Source: Phyto melanocephala
Lineage: Eukaryota; Arthropoda; Insecta; Diptera; Rhinophoridae
NCBI GenBank assembly: GCA_941918925.1
Contig: OW799234.1
Span: 84,704,497 to 84,768,496, forward strand
Length of the DNA stretch: 64,000 nt
Direction of reading: 5' to 3'
Shown here: piece after piece, positions 22,918 through 35,034 of the stretch
Position numbering within the stretch: the first letter of the stretch is position 1
Layout: each line of letters starts with the position of its first letter
Notes under the pieces: model-generated
Told to the model about the DNA's origin: nothing
Databases searched by the model: none
Seen by the model: the letters and a program-made list of their open reading frames with translations, nothing else
Made by a program: the position numbers and the translations under genes

Positions 22918-25460
22918 TAAAATTAAACTAAATGTGTGCTTCATTTTATAAACCTACAAAAATATTTAAATATATCATAAATATAAATATTTAAAAAATT
23001 AAAATCTGTTGGTTGTTTTTGCATTTATAATGTTTTATGTCTGAAGTACTCTTTTACTGTTTGTTTGTTCTCATATACTTCACATATATTTTATTTTTTC
23101 AAAGCACTAGATAATTTCATTAGATCTTACGGAAATATATGTAAGTCGGCCTAAGGGGACGACATCGCCAACGAAGACAATGCTTCTGCAATAGCATCAA
23201 AATAATCGTCTTTATATAAACGTGTTCATTTTAGTTTTAACAGATTGTGGTTGGCAGCCTCGTTTCGTCTATGTATTTACAGCTTGTATTTACAGGTGGT
23301 GTAGGGTGTAAATGGAATAGGAAATAGTCTGCTTTTTTTAAACAACAAAATCTGTTAAATCTGGTAAAACCTCATAGACACAGCAACAATAGCAACAATA
23401 GTTTAAGCCAATAAAAATATAATTTGTTTGCGGAATTTTTATTAAAACACCTCAATTACTAGCGGCTATTTAATGTGATTATAAATACATGTGTATTATT
23501 ATGTTTTTCTATAATTTTTATATTCATATCTTTTGTTATTTGGATCTATGTGATTTAAGATTTTGCACATTGCTATTATTGTGCGCCATTAATAATGTTT
23601 ATCGCCATTAAAGAAAAATAATAATTATCTGTTATATCGTTAGCTTAGTGTGCAAACTGCCCAAGTCACTTTGTCATTTTTTTTTTTTTTTTTTTTTTAA
23701 TATATTTTAAATCTGTAAAGGTAGATTTTTTCTTTGATTTGTCGTTTTTCAACACCATTAATCGATCTATTTAAAAAAATTTCGTTAGAGAGTATCAGGT
23801 CTTTTTTGGATTTTTGCTGTTTATAATTTTTTTACTTTTATCTGGACTTGACACATTTGCTTATAATAAGTATCATCATATGGTTAAAGGTTTTTTTGGG
23901 CTCCCTGCGTATGCCAATATTTTCCTCAGGAGCATTAGTATTTGTATAAATAAAAAAAAGAATAACAAATAATTATCCTTTGTGTATTAAGTAAAAAAAA
24001 AAAAAGAAATTATTATCTTTAAGTTTAGGTGTAGCAAAACACTAGGCTATAATCGACATTACGACAATTTCTTCTTAATTTCGTTAAAATTTAACTTTGG
24101 TAATTTGGTAGTTCGCACATTAAACTAACGACATACATAAGTTTGCAACGATCTAGTTAAATGTAATTTTATTAATTATAAATCAGCTTTCTATATACAT
24201 ACATATAATATATGTATACATTCATACATACATACATACATACATATGTCTGTATGCACTATGAGAAAAATAATCATTAAATTAAAATATAATTCATTCA
24301 AACAATTTAAACAGGTGCTTGATTCAATTTATTCATTCCGGCTTTTTTCCATTATTCTTTTTTCATCTTTGGCACAATTAATGTGAGAGCAACATTTTTA
24401 CGACTATTTAACCCAAAAATTAAATAAAGACCGAATTCTTTATGCAACGATGATAGTGTTTAAACAATAAAGAAAAAACAAATGAATATTAAACTATAAA
24501 AAGAAAATATATATCATAAAACAAAAACCGTTTGAAAAGTGGCATCAACATAAAACATGCAACAAAAGGCACACCAATAAACAGCTGCATGTGTTTTAAG
24601 GCCAAAAAAATGTTAACGAGTAACACAAAAAAAAATTTTTTTTTTGCTTTGCTTTTCATTTCATAGTGATTCTTAGAGATTCTCTTTGGTTTTTTTTTTT
24701 TATTTTTTTGTTTTTTTTTTTTTTAATTTGCTGAATCTACAGTAACAGAAGAAATGTCTGCAGACAGACACTGACGAAATTTAAATAGCAGATTCATTAA
24801 TTTGTGAGGAGTTTAATTAATTAGGGAAAATTTTTAACAAAACAAAAAAAAAAACTAATTCACACAAAATATTGAAATTATCTATTGTAATGTATTATGT
24901 AGGCAAATAAAAGATTAAATTAACAGAATAATTATGATGATTTAATAAATATATTTGATATATTTATTCGGTATTTAACTTTCATTTCCTGCACAGTTTG
25001 AAGCTTTTGTAATACTCGTACTTCCAGCAAACAGGAAATACAATTTTAAACAATAAAATGTTATGCTAGAAAAGAACTCACTCCATTAAATATCTCTAGA
25101 TTTAAATACCAAAAAGTGTTATCATAAATTACAATTATGTCTTCACTCCAAGCACACTCTGCATAATTTTTTGTTTCTTAATTTATTGTTAAAGAAATTT
25201 ACCATTAGATGTAAGAAAAGGCACCATCGTAAGTTTGAAATTAAAAGCAAATATCCAAATCTGCCTGAATTCAAAGTTGCCATAAAAAGTATATTTTAAA
25301 AAGCAATCGGATACTTGGGGTGAGATTTTTTAGGCAACATTTCGTATGCAAAAGCATTTATTTTGTTTCTGTTACAATAACAAATCACATGTAAAATGTT
25401 CACTCAAAGCGATCGCTTGGATTCTTAAAACAGCACATACACAAGTCAAAGAATTACGTC
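22918..25460. other. No gene seen; AT-rich with simple repeats
   Basis: A 2.5-kb stretch with no recognised repeat family. It has T tracts at 23680-23698 and 24691-24724 and a (CATA)n tract at about 24220-24246. It could be intronic or intergenic sequence. Confidence 0.4.
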
Positions 25461-26197
25461 CACAGAAAAAATTATAGGTAATTTTTTTTAATTAATTAAC
25501 TAATTGATTTATTCTTAAATTTGAATTATATTTTTAATTATTTTTATTAATTTTTTTTTATTGATATACAATTTTTTCAAAAAACTTAGAGATTTCTGTC
25601 AGTTGAAAAAGTGTATTGAAAAATAAAATAGGAAAAATTTATTTTTTTTTGTCAAAAATTCTTTTTGAAGGAAAGGCTTAATACAATTTTGATTAATTAG
25701 GTGGGTAATATTTAAAAAAATTGTCAATTAGGAGATTGAAATTCTAGTAAGTACATATTAACAGAAAACAGAACAGAAGTTTATTGCAAATGGGACTAAA
25801 GTCAATATCTCTTACAGCCTGATAAATTCTGTTGGATTTTAACCTTAATATGTACATAAGTAATTATTTGAGTTTCTTCCCTTCGTTTGATAAATTTTTT
25901 TATGGATAAAATTTCTTTGGGCTTAGATCTAGGACGCACCTCCTTTATTTGCTTTGTATTTTTCGTATACAGTCGAACTTCCTTATAGTGAACTTCTATA
26001 TAATGAAGTTCTCCTTATGAACTGAAATCAAGAACACAACTTTTTCGTTCCACTTTCAATGTATTTCAATCTCCGTATAATGAATTTCCATACAGTGAAT
26101 CTTTTTATTCTATGACCAAATTTTTGGAAACAAAAATACATTTTACGTGTGTTTTTGTCTCCATATAATGAACTATTTTTAGCAGCTTTATCCTATA

Positions 26198-26567
26198 GGG
26201 CCCATACACTACACCATAATAATTGTGCAATCAAGTAACTGTGCCAGCTGATTGACCGTGTATGGGGTTGTTGTGCGATTGTACCAGCTGATGGTGCTTC
26301 ATAAAAGTTAATTCGTCAAGGCATAAACATAAAAAAATACAAAATTTTAAATATAAATGCCAATTCATAGCCATTTCTTCATCCAAACACGTTTTTCTTT
26401 TGCTCCTAATTCGTTTTTACAAATTTTTTCGTTATTTATTACAAACTTTTCCGCACAATTTTTGGGTAAAAAATGAATTTTGTACCACCATGCTGGTGTA
26501 GTGTGTGCATAAAGCTTAATTGCACAAACACTTAATTGCACAATTTTATGGTGTTGTGTATGGGCCC
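26198..26567. mobile_element. 370-bp MITE with GGGCCCATACAC ends inside the pogo-like element
   Basis: GGGCCCATACACTACACCAT at the left is mirrored by ATGGTGTTGTGTATGGGCCC at the right. The match continues inward (AATTGTGCAAT on both sides), giving TIRs of about 38 bp. TA borders each end, so the target is TA or a slightly longer degenerate site. No coding sequence. The class is uncertain. Confidence 0.7.
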
Positions 26568-26715
26568 TATTACACTATTTATGAAGAAAATAAGTAATAT
26601 TTTTGGGATTCCCAAAATATGAAAATAAAAAAGTTAATGATTTGCCTTTTAACATCAGTTGACCGAGTTCACTGAACGAAAATGACGTACCGGAGTAGTA
26701 TTTCTCTTTAAAAAA

Positions 26716-27015
26716 AAGGTACTAGTAATTAATAAAGTTGAAGAAGAGACATCAAGGAAAAAATATACATATATTCCGTCCGATGAAGATATTCTAAGCC
26801 GTGTTTTAGAAAGTCGTGGATTACAGCAGATTATATCAGATGACGATGAAGAGAAACTGGGTGGTGAAGTAATAGCAAATATGGATAAAATGTCACCTAC
26901 ATAAGAAAACGTTTCCTCTTCACTTGATGTACTACGAACTTTTTTGGAGATGGAGAGCAACGTTCCGACATATGAATTAAAATGTCAAACAAAAGTACCT
27001 GATTATTTTAAATAA
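26716..27015 (+). pseudogene. Transposase C-terminal relic of the pogo-like element
   Basis: A single frame reads VEEETSRKKYT, then DEDILSRVLESRG, ISDDDEEKLGG, a TAA at 26902, then SSLDVLRTFLEM and VPDYFK before a stop at 27013-27015. Acidic C-terminal tails after the DDE domain, ending in a 'LRT(F/L)LE' segment, are usual for pogo/Tigger/CENP-B-type transposases. The catalytic core is gone. The single internal stop shows that it is inactive. Confidence 0.5.
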
Positions 27016-28631
27016 ATAAAAAAAAACAAAAAAAAATATTTCTGTATAATGAAATTTCTATATAGTGAAATAATTGTCTGTCTCACTGAAGATTCACTAT
27101 GGGGAAGTTCGACTGTATTTGTAATAAAGGCAGTGTAATTCAAAATGTATGTTCCTATTCATTGATGTATGTACATATGTTAAAAATAAATATTTCAAAA
27201 ATATGTCTATATTTTCCGGATTCTTTTTTTAAACAGGTTCAATAATTTATATTATTGATACACTTAATACTTTATTAAAATTAATCCCGAATTTCAATAA
27301 CAGCCGTGATTAAATTAATTAAAATTATTTTCAAATATTAAATTGAATATTAATTAATTTTTTAATACTATTTTAATTGATATTTTTCGCAACATATTTT
27401 CAATTAAAAATATTAATTTTCATCTAATTAATAGTATCATTTTGATGATTGGAGCAAAATCAAATAATATTTTAATTAATAGTATTAATTTTGTAATTGA
27501 AACTCATATTTATTTTTTCTGTGTAGCTTACTGTATTATACAGCTCCAGGTTTCTTATTTGACACTAATATTTAAAGGGATAAAGGGGGAAAGGCCGTAA
27601 TTACTTTATTTGACCAATATATATTCACCATTTTATTTCGGACGCCATCTTGGATTTTAAAATTTTCATAGTTTATTGTATTCTATTGGTCAAGTCCTTC
27701 CGTGTATTACGTAAATTCAAGATGTTGAAGTGGAATCATTTTTAATTACTAGATTTTATTTGTAGTGGCGGCCATTATGCTCGACGCACACGAACGACGA
27801 ATTTCGCCCAACACGACGCACTCTTCGGTAAAAATTCGCTGTGCAAATTCGTCGTGTGAAGCACAACAACCACGAAAAAGTAACTTCTTTTATAGTTGAT
27901 AAAATTGTTTACTGTTTGGGCAAAGAAAAAACAAAAATAATGAAGAATTTAATTTTTTGTGAAACTCAACAAAACAATAAACATAATTTCTGTAATAATA
28001 AAAACTTGTTTACGTATAAGTAAACGTTTGCAAAGAATGTCGTGGGCACGTGCATTAAACAATAATAAAAATTGTGTTTGTGTATAACAGCTAATAGTGT
28101 GACCATATGAAAAAAAGATCACTTAATAAATAATAATTTGCAAAAACACAAATAAAAACAAATTTTTGTACTTAAATTTTTTAAATTTATTTTAAATGTT
28201 TTAAAATAAAAAATAAAATATTTATTAAAGTAAAAACTAATTTTATTTTCTTGAAAAGTTCAGAAGTAAACCCAAATTTAATAAAAAATGGTCACCTTGT
28301 ATCAATTTGTTCGTCGTTCGCCGGCGTAAGAAAAGAAATAAATCTAATGTAGAGTTCGCCGTGTATAGCGAACTTCGACTGACGCCACAACACTGTTGGG
28401 AAAAGTGGCACAATCGTGCCATTTTTGGCACTATTAATTGTTTAATGACACGATCGCACGCTCAATAAAATTTTGGCACTTTTTCAAACAATTAAAAAAT
28501 ATAATTCTACTTACTTTTTAGGAAATATATTTTTTATTAAAAAGAAATAAATTATTTTTCTCTCTGTAAATACTAAAATACGAAAGTAGGGACTGCACAG
28601 TATAAAAAATTTGGCCATTTTAGTACGTTTA

Positions 28632-28890
28632 TATGTTGGAAAATGTGTTGATCGATTTTTAACCATTGTTCAAGTATCTGATGGTTCCGCTCAATCGATT
28701 TTTAGTGCTATTATGAACGTTTTAGAGGAAAATGAAATTCCTATCAAAAATGTAATCGGACTTGGTTCAGATGATTGTTTGGTTTGATGGGAAAGAATAT
28801 GGGTGTGCAGGCTCTGCTTAAAGAAGTTCAACCAAATGTGTACATTAATGGTTTTATCTGCCCCAGTTTGAATTTAGAGGCCGGCTTCAG
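28632..28890 (+). pseudogene. hAT/DUF4371-like transposase fragment, frameshifted
   Basis: The frame reads VDRFLTIVQVSDGSAQSIFS, then IMNVLEENEIPIKNVIGLGS and DD. It stops at TGA and resumes in another frame as MGKNMGVQALLKEVQPNVYI, then CPSLNLEAG. The pattern 'IP..NVIG..SD....MMG.....L....PN....GC.CHS..L' is that of hAT-related DUF4371 transposases and domesticated genes. The usual CHS is CPS here. It is a short, dead piece. Confidence 0.6.
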
Positions 28891-29117
28891 GTAAACACTT
28901 TTTCATGATTCATTCAATTTAAGGATTTATTAAAATCCAACTCAAAATGTTGTTATAACAGTGATGTCTTAAAAATGATTACCCAAATAAATGTTACAAA
29001 TACAATTTTTGTAAACGAGGCTTTACTAGAATTTTATAACTACTTATATTTAATTTTATTTAACCATATATGTATATTTAAAATTATCATTTATATTTTT
29101 GACCTTTTTTAATTTAA

Positions 29118-29400
29118 ATATTAACTAAAATTATTACAGCTAGAGGTCTTTTAATTATTTAAATAATATCTTTAATTTTTATTAATTCTTCCAATATTTC
29201 GCTACTCCGTTGTGTAGCATCATCAGGAAATATTTGTTTTGATTTTTTTTTTTTTTAATTTTTTGTGTGAAAAGATAAATTTAAAATAACAAACTTTTGA
29301 AAACATTTAACATATAAATTTCAACATTTTGTCATATGAAAAAATTGTGTAAAAAGTACTAAAAGACCTCGAACTGTAATAATTGTAGTTAATATTTAAT
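29118..29400. repeat. 283-bp inverted-repeat element inside the hAT copy
   Basis: ATATTAACTAAAATTATTAC with AGAGGTCTTTTA at the left is mirrored by AAAAGACCTCGAACTGTAAT and AATTGTAGTTAATATT at the right. It carries the hammerhead-like motif at 29191-29226. This may be a short nonautonomous retroelement derivative or a MITE. Confidence 0.5.
29191..29226 (-). ncRNA. Hammerhead-ribozyme-like motif 1
   Basis: On the minus strand the order is CTGATGA, T, a GCTAC/GTAGC stem with an eight-base loop, then GAAATATTGG. CTGATGA and GAAA are the two conserved strands of a hammerhead core, although one extra base sits before the stem. Hammerheads are known from Penelope-like elements and related repeats. 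The similar module at 39722-39751 supports a conserved element. Catalysis is unproven. Confidence 0.3.
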
Positions 29401-29838
29401 ATATGCCTATTTTGGAATAATTATTTAATATTATACATAATTATTAAATAATTATATTTATTGAAATTTTTTTTATGTAATAAAAATATACAGTTTTATT
29501 GAATTTAATATTTTTTTTAAATATTTAGACATGTGTATATAATCGTTATGGCACTTTTTAAGATATTTTGGCACTTTTTAGCTAAAATTTTGGCACAAGA
29601 CAAGATTCTTATATACCATCACTGCGCCACAATTGTATGCATTCTCATATACACAAATGTGTTTTATATTAGCGACTAAAAATTCGTCGTTCGTCGCTAG
29701 CATTATGGATTTTCAATATGTTTATATTGTGTTTCATTTTGCTAGTCAAGCGCTTTCCTCTGGTACCGAAATACTGTCTGTTGTCCAGAAGTGCAAAAAT
29801 AGATTTTATTTTGTAAATTTTAGGAAAAACACTGAGTA

Positions 29839-30217
29839 AAATGGTGGTGAAATTTTAAGGGCCGAAGTTGATTTTGAATAAAACACAAACTATTTTGCAA
29901 TGAACTAAGAATGAACATTTTATACAGACCAGATTTTGCTGAAATTCAAACATTTGTCACAATTCTTTCGATTGTTGACGAATTTGAACGATTATGTTGA
30001 CCAAAAGAATAACAAAGTGCACGAAATGTATTTTGATTTGAACGCCCATTTCCATAATAAGCCTGAATAACTTTAACGACTTGCTCGATTGTGTATCTTT
30101 TCACGGTTGAAATTGGGTTAGTTTGAAATTGAGAAATGTCAAATGAAATGCAGAAAAACACTCGACGTCTAGGTGCAGTTCACATTCACTATCGGCCCTT
30201 AAAATTTAAACACACTT
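29839..30217 (-). mobile_element. Deleted mariner-like element M3 with open HTH fragment
   Basis: Termini are ATGGTGGTGAAATTTTAAGG and CGGCCCTTAAAATTTAAACA (inverted), with TA at 29837-29838 and 30218-30219. The minus strand holds a 71-codon open stretch (30161-29946) with QVVKVIQAYYGNGRSNQN and SFGQHNRSNSSTIERIV, the N-terminal helix-turn-helix of a mariner-like transposase. The catalytic domain is deleted. It interrupts an older repeat: AAAAACACTGAG continues after the element as GTTGTATTTTTG. The uninterrupted form appears near 44425-44450. Confidence 0.75.
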
Positions 30218-30451
30218 TAGTTGTATTTTTGTTGTTGTTATATAGTTAGTTTCCAACCGATTTGTCAGTTTTGCTTTTCAAGAAGTCAAAAATTAATTAG
30301 GACTTTAAAAATATATTTATGTTTTCTGGCTATAACTTTGCCGATAAGTGACCGATTTGTCCAAATACGAATAGCCCTTGAGGCATATATTATCTACAAC
30401 TCGTAGCAAACGCGTCTATGAATTATCTTAGGGAGGAAACTTTTTGATTAA

Positions 30452-30510
30452 TATGAAAAACGAAATGACAAAGCTATATATACCCTCGACGCAACAGGTG
30501 AGGGATATAA
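30452..30510 (-). mobile_element. DINE-like 5' end fragment, reversed
   Basis: ACGAAATGACAAAGCTATAT and ATACCCTCGACGCAACAGGT, then GAGGGATATA, are the reversed 5' terminal hairpin of the TATACCCTTCAC family. The rest is missing. Confidence 0.5.
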
Positions 30511-32106
30511 AAATTTTATTAAATATAATTTTTAAAGCTACAGTAGCTCTTATTCTTTTTCATTGTCTCTATGTTGACTAAATGATGTAGTCAAAAAAGA
30601 ATGTGCATTTTTACCATTCTCGTTAAGTGTTAGAGTAGCCTAACTTAGCATAGTGATTTCACAAAGTAAATTAACAATTTAACACATACACGGCCAAAAC
30701 ATCATATTCTAGTTCTTGTAAAATGTCGTCACCAGTGTTTTCGCATTTAAGCTCTATTAAAAGTAATTGATTACAAACATTCAAAACTATGGACATGATT
30801 ATATTGAAAGTGAGCGCAGAGGGTTAAAAGGTTGAAGAGATTTTTTCAGGCCTCACTTTTTAACCGACAAAAAATAAAATCTTAAAAACGGAAAGAATAG
30901 TGCAGCACAGGAAGTGAAAAAACAAATCGGAAACAAAACAGCTGTCATTTTAGCTTTCTAAATTCTTTTAAGCACAATCATTTAAAACCATTGCAAATAT
31001 TAAACGAACATAAATACATTAAAGCGCAAATAAAATAAAATTATCAACTAATGAAAAGCGTTTATTAAATATTATTACACACAATTTATTTTCATTCCAA
31101 ACAGAGATACAAGTATTTCATTATTTTATGAACTCCATTACTTACAAATATGACTAGCTACTTGACTGGTTGTCTAACTGATTGCACGAATAACTGCAGC
31201 AATGTCGTTGCAACAGCAAAATTAAACTTATATATACTTACTTGCTCATTTTCAAGTACTTACTTACTAACTTACTTACTTAGTATATTAAATAAATACT
31301 TACTAATCCATCAGTAGATTAACTTTATCTGCAGATTTGTTGCTTCTCACAAATCGCTTAACAAATGTAAGAATAAATAAAAAACGACAACAGCGATCGA
31401 GACAAACGACAGAGCAGCAGCGACAACATACAACATACAAATACATACTTTGAAAGACATTAAGAAGGCGAAATGGACTTGGTCGATTGACTACTTACTA
31501 AACTTTAAACATGTGCGTAACATTATGTCGCACATGTGTCATATTCAACGATTAAATATTTGCCACACAACATGAACCGTTAAATATCTTTGATTTCATA
31601 CAAGGGTAAAATAAAAAAAGTTAAAAAAAAAACAGAATTAAACAACAGAAACAATCCACATTGTATGAGGATTATGGAACAAATCTAAATGGTATTGGCA
31701 TGACCATCCAGTTAGTCCTCCTCTCTGTGTACACTTGTTTAGTTTATTTCTCTTTTTTTAAGTTTTTATTTCTCTGCAAAAGACAGGTTTATGCGATTTA
31801 TAAGGAGGGGGTTTAGAAATATTTATTTTCTACTATTTCTGTTTCATACTGTTTTTGCTTAATTTTTCTTCTATTGCAATCCTTAAAAGTCTATAAAAAA
31901 ATGGAAAGAATGAAATAAATACGTATACGTTTGTATGTTTGTATGTTTTTATGTAGAAACATTTAACTGACAATAACCATAAACGGTATAAATACGACCA
32001 GGAGTGGGACAAAGTATATCAGATGGCATCTAACTCAATGTAGGAGAAATATTCTTAAATAACAGTTCAATAACCATTTGTTTATTGAATTTACTTGTTC
32101 ATTTTT
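30511..32106. other. Unique-looking noncoding DNA
   Basis: No repeat family of this window is recognised here. A (CTTA)n tract lies at about 31250-31285. A less AT-rich stretch at about 31380-31440 is purine/CA-rich (CGACAACAGCGATCGAGACA). It could contain regulatory DNA, but no gene is visible. Confidence 0.35.
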
Positions 32107-32705
32107 TCAAGGCATATTTGTGAGGTATACATACACATGCATGGCGGCAACAAACACAACAATTAATAAAATACAAATACCTTTTGTTTTTGTATATGTA
32201 TGTATATGCCTGCATATGTCACATAATTTTTTTCATAATTAATTTTTGATAATTTTTTAAAAAACTTTTTTAAAATGTTTGTTTATTGTAGAGAAAAAAA
32301 TTAAAAAAATAGTTTGACAAGTGCACACAAATTCTTATTACAAAAAAAAAACAATATTTTTTAACATTGTTATTAAATTTGTAAGTAATTTTTAATTTGG
32401 TAAATTGAGCTCAATAAAGGCCTTTAATTGCGAGAATATAATAAATTGGCAATTAAGGCGGTGTGTGAACATAGTATAACCATAAACAATAAATGGAATA
32501 CATCGAATTGGCTGTCATTTATTTAGCAGGACATATTTATTCATCGGGTAGTCCACTTATTTCAATTTTCAGCTGTCAAACTCAATACATAAAAAACCAT
32601 TTTCTCTCTCTTCTCTGATTTTTTTTTTTGAAATACCAAACTTCATATGTACATAAAAAATATAAACAAAAAAATTCTCCCTGAACTGTGATTACCTGAT
32701 GACTA
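32107..32705. repeat. AAGGCATATTT-family repeat fragments
   Basis: CAAGGCATATTTGTGAGGTA, GGCGGCAACAAACACAAC and GCCTGCATATGTCACATAAT match the element at 17599-18312. From about 32526, GGACATATTTATTCATCGGG through ACTTCATATGTACATAAAAA is matched, reversed, by 40640-40826. Ends are not clean. This looks like one or two old copies. Confidence 0.45.
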
Positions 32706-32904
32706 ACTTTATCTTTTTATTTACATGTAGCATTCAAAAACACGTGCAAATGATGAAATCATTTTATAAAAATGTTTATTCTGTTCGTTTGCCCATTATA
32801 AAACCGCCATTATCATCTTACCGAGAGCCTGGTGTATAAATTAATCCTCATTACTTAGTTCAGTTAACAATGAATCAATACCCGTTCGCAAGATTTGCCG
32901 AAAA

Positions 32905-33278
32905 CATTGCTTCTGGTCGAGAGAGAGGAGAATCCAAGGCAATCGATTTCACATCGCTCACCAGAACTCAGCCTTTCACGAATTTTTTTATTGTATTTAT
33001 TAATAAATCGATACGTAAGCAAACAGAATGATCGAATTTGGAACAATACTAATCAACATTGAATTCAAGAGCGTCCCGAAAAAATCACTCTTCGGTGTGA
33101 ATTTAGGCTGACGACGTTATTGACTCATATTTCTTTAAAAATCACCACAGCGAGGTCATGGCCATAAATAGTGAGAGCTTATAGGTCGATAATTAAAAAC
33201 TTCTTTTGACCTAAATTGAATGATATGGACACCAAAAACATGTAGTTTCAACAGGACGGCGCTACTTGGTAAAAATAA
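32905..33278 (+). pseudogene. Dead mariner transposase fragment
   Basis: With several frame changes and stops the plus strand gives SISHRSPELSLSR (the second half of the DNA-binding region), FFKNHHSEVMAINSESL, and then FQQDGAT near 33250-33274. The FQQDGA(T/P) block contains the second catalytic aspartate of mariner/Tc1 transposases. It ends abruptly after GATW. Length is about a third of a transposase. Confidence 0.6.
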
Positions 33279-33462
33279 TTTCTATAAACTCAGCAAAGCA
33301 AATAACTTGAACGCAGCATTATATGCATGGAATGCAACAATACATTTACGAAAGAATTAAGATTACGCAATTGTGTTTCTTCGAACTTTAGTCGTTGGTC
33401 AACTTTTGTATTTGATATGCACGTAAACATGTCTATGTTTGTACATTTTTATTTTGTTTTTC

Positions 33463-33491
33463 TCTCCCTCTCCCTCTCTCTCTCTCTCTCA
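33463..33491 (+). repeat. (CT)n microsatellite
   Basis: An uninterrupted run of CT with a few CCCT units. The surrounding 33279-33772 contains nothing else I recognise. Confidence 0.8.
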
Positions 33492-33772
33492 CTATAACTA
33501 AAATAAATAACAATTCCATTTCAATCAATAAAAAGGTAGGCACATACATACATACATATTTAATTCTATCGATGATGTTTTATCCATAAACAATAATTGC
33601 GTTGCATCGCCATGTACAAGCGTAAATCGTAGTCAGACTATATAAAATCAGATGATGTCTGTTTCATCTGCTACTTTATACTTAAACATGTTCACATTGT
33701 TGGTCATATTTCTATCGTTTCTATCCCGTTCTGTCATCTGTCATCCTTTCTACCCAACTACCTATGTATGTA

Positions 33773-35034
33773 CTAGGGTGATCGATTCGGTTTTACAACC
33801 GGTAGAAAATCCGTTTTTTTACTCTTTCAGCTGGCGGTTTTTTCCAAATGTTAATTTTTCGAATGTCGAATACACCGGTTTTTTCACTCACAGAAGCCGG
33901 TTTTTTTTTCATTTTTAGTTTTATGTTCATTTATTTTTGTAACCAAACGTACCATAAAATATTTATTACTCAAAAAATTTCCAAAAATCAGAAAATTTAT
34001 TAAATAATCTTTCATAATATTGGAAGAAATTTATTTTTTATTTCAAAAACAAATGTAAAATAATAAAACTAATAAGGCTTAAATATTATTTGTTTTAAAT
34101 GGACAGCAGGTATTTTATACGTTGTTGGGCTTATAATTTGCTGTGATAATCAGCTGTTCAATTAAGTTTTTTGACCAAATTATTGTACTTTGCAATGCTT
34201 TTTGATGTCATTTTCAAATTTCATAATATTTCGCTTCTACGGAATCTAACGACTTGTACTTAAGACTACCCATAGCTTAACTTATATCTCTGATAACATA
34301 TGACTTGTGGTTTGGCACACAAAGGGTCATTATTACAACTTGCCTATTTATAAAGTTAATGTTAATAAAAGGTAAATTTGACTACCGTGAGCAGTGAACT
34401 TTTGATAATTTTTAATTATTACAACCTCCTTGTAACAAAGATTTTTTTATTTTTATAATATGGCAGTACCAGAGCAAATACCGATTACTTTAAACAAATT
34501 TTTTTGTTCTTAAAAATGTAGTGGCAACAATATAATTTATACATTTTATTTACAAAACGAAATAAAATTTTTGATGATTTATTTACTGTTTTGTGTCACT
34601 AACTTAAAATAAAAAAAATTAAAAAGTCGAAGAAGAAAAACAAATAAATAACAATAAATTAATAAATCACAATTTAGTTGCCATATTTTGTTTCATGTAG
34701 AGAAAAAATGGCATTTTTAAATTCATTAACCTAACCTTCAAAATTAAGGGTAATTGAAGCATAACTTGACTTTTGGGTCACTTTTAAGTAGAAAGTGTCT
34801 GTCCTTTAACATTTTTATTTTAAATAAAGGCATTTTATAATAATGCCATTGAATGTGTGTCAACTTAAAATGTGATTAAACCATAGAACAAACTAATTTA
34901 TACCTATAAATATATATATGTATCTCTGTCTAAATTTCTAAATTTTCAATAGAGCAACCGGTTTTTTTTTAATTCTAAATTTCAAACTATTTGAAAACCG
35001 ATTTCTTAAAAATGTCAAATAATCGATCACCCTA
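33773..35034. mobile_element. 1.26-kb TIR element with CTAGGGTGATCGATT ends
   Basis: CTAGGGTGATCGATTCGGTT at the left and its inverse AATCGATCACCCTAG at the right mark the ends. A second inner pair has ACCGGTTTTTT-like words near both ends. TATGTA repeats flank it, so the target duplication cannot be resolved from the surrounding microsatellite. The interior is AT-rich and noncoding. Confidence 0.6.

Larger units (their letters stand above)
25970..27115 (+). mobile_element. pogo/Tigger-like element with CAGTCGAACTTCC ends
   Basis: It starts CAGTCGAACTTCCTTATAGT and ends in the complement (CACTATGGGGAAGTTCGACTG), with TA at both sides (25968-25969 and 27116-27117). The CAGT start, TA target and inner repeats of TATA(A/G)TGAA are typical of pogo/Tigger elements. 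A transposase C-terminal relic remains at 26716-27015. A smaller TIR element is inserted at 26198-26567. Confidence 0.75.
25461..27523 (-). mobile_element. CACAG-TIR transposon copy 3, split by a nested pogo-like element
   Basis: The reversed left end starts CACAGAAAAAATTATAG at 25461 with the reversed ACTGACAGA block (near 25598). The right end is TTATTTTTTCTGTG with TA following (27524-27525). The right part contains TAGTATTAATTTTGTAATTG, the reversed 5' block of copies 1 and 2. About 1.15 kb at 25970-27115 is foreign. Confidence 0.65.
28391..29624 (+). mobile_element. hAT-family element with exact 8-bp target duplication
   Basis: CGCCACAA occurs exactly at both borders (28383-28390 and 29625-29632). 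The termini are short imperfect inverted repeats: CACTGTTGGGAAAAGTGGCA at the left and, at the right, the complement of ATATACCATCACTG. The interior holds a broken hAT-type (DUF4371-like) coding fragment and GTGGCAC/TTGGCAC repeats near both ends. A further small element (29118-29400) is nested within. Confidence 0.8.
27780..29700. mobile_element. Outer TIR element hosting a hAT insertion
   Basis: CTCGACGCACACGAACGACG at 27780 is roughly inverted at 29672-29700 (complement CTAGCGACGAACGACGAATT). CATTATG lies directly outside both ends (27773-27779 and 29701-29707), a 7-bp or degraded 8-bp target repeat. The element is interrupted by the hAT copy at 28391-29624. No transposase of its own is visible, and the class is uncertain. 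Confidence 0.55.

Noticed and set aside
26655..26960. 101-codon minus-strand frame
   Set aside because: The real coding signal is on the plus strand (acidic transposase tail). The minus frame is its Ser-rich shadow.
31380..31440. Less AT-rich CAACAGCG patch as a coding exon
   Set aside because: No frame stays open with a recognisable sequence, and no splice sites fit.
33652..33918. 88-codon plus-strand frame with a hydrophobic start
   Set aside because: It runs across the left end of a TIR element (33773) into T-rich DNA and has no motif.
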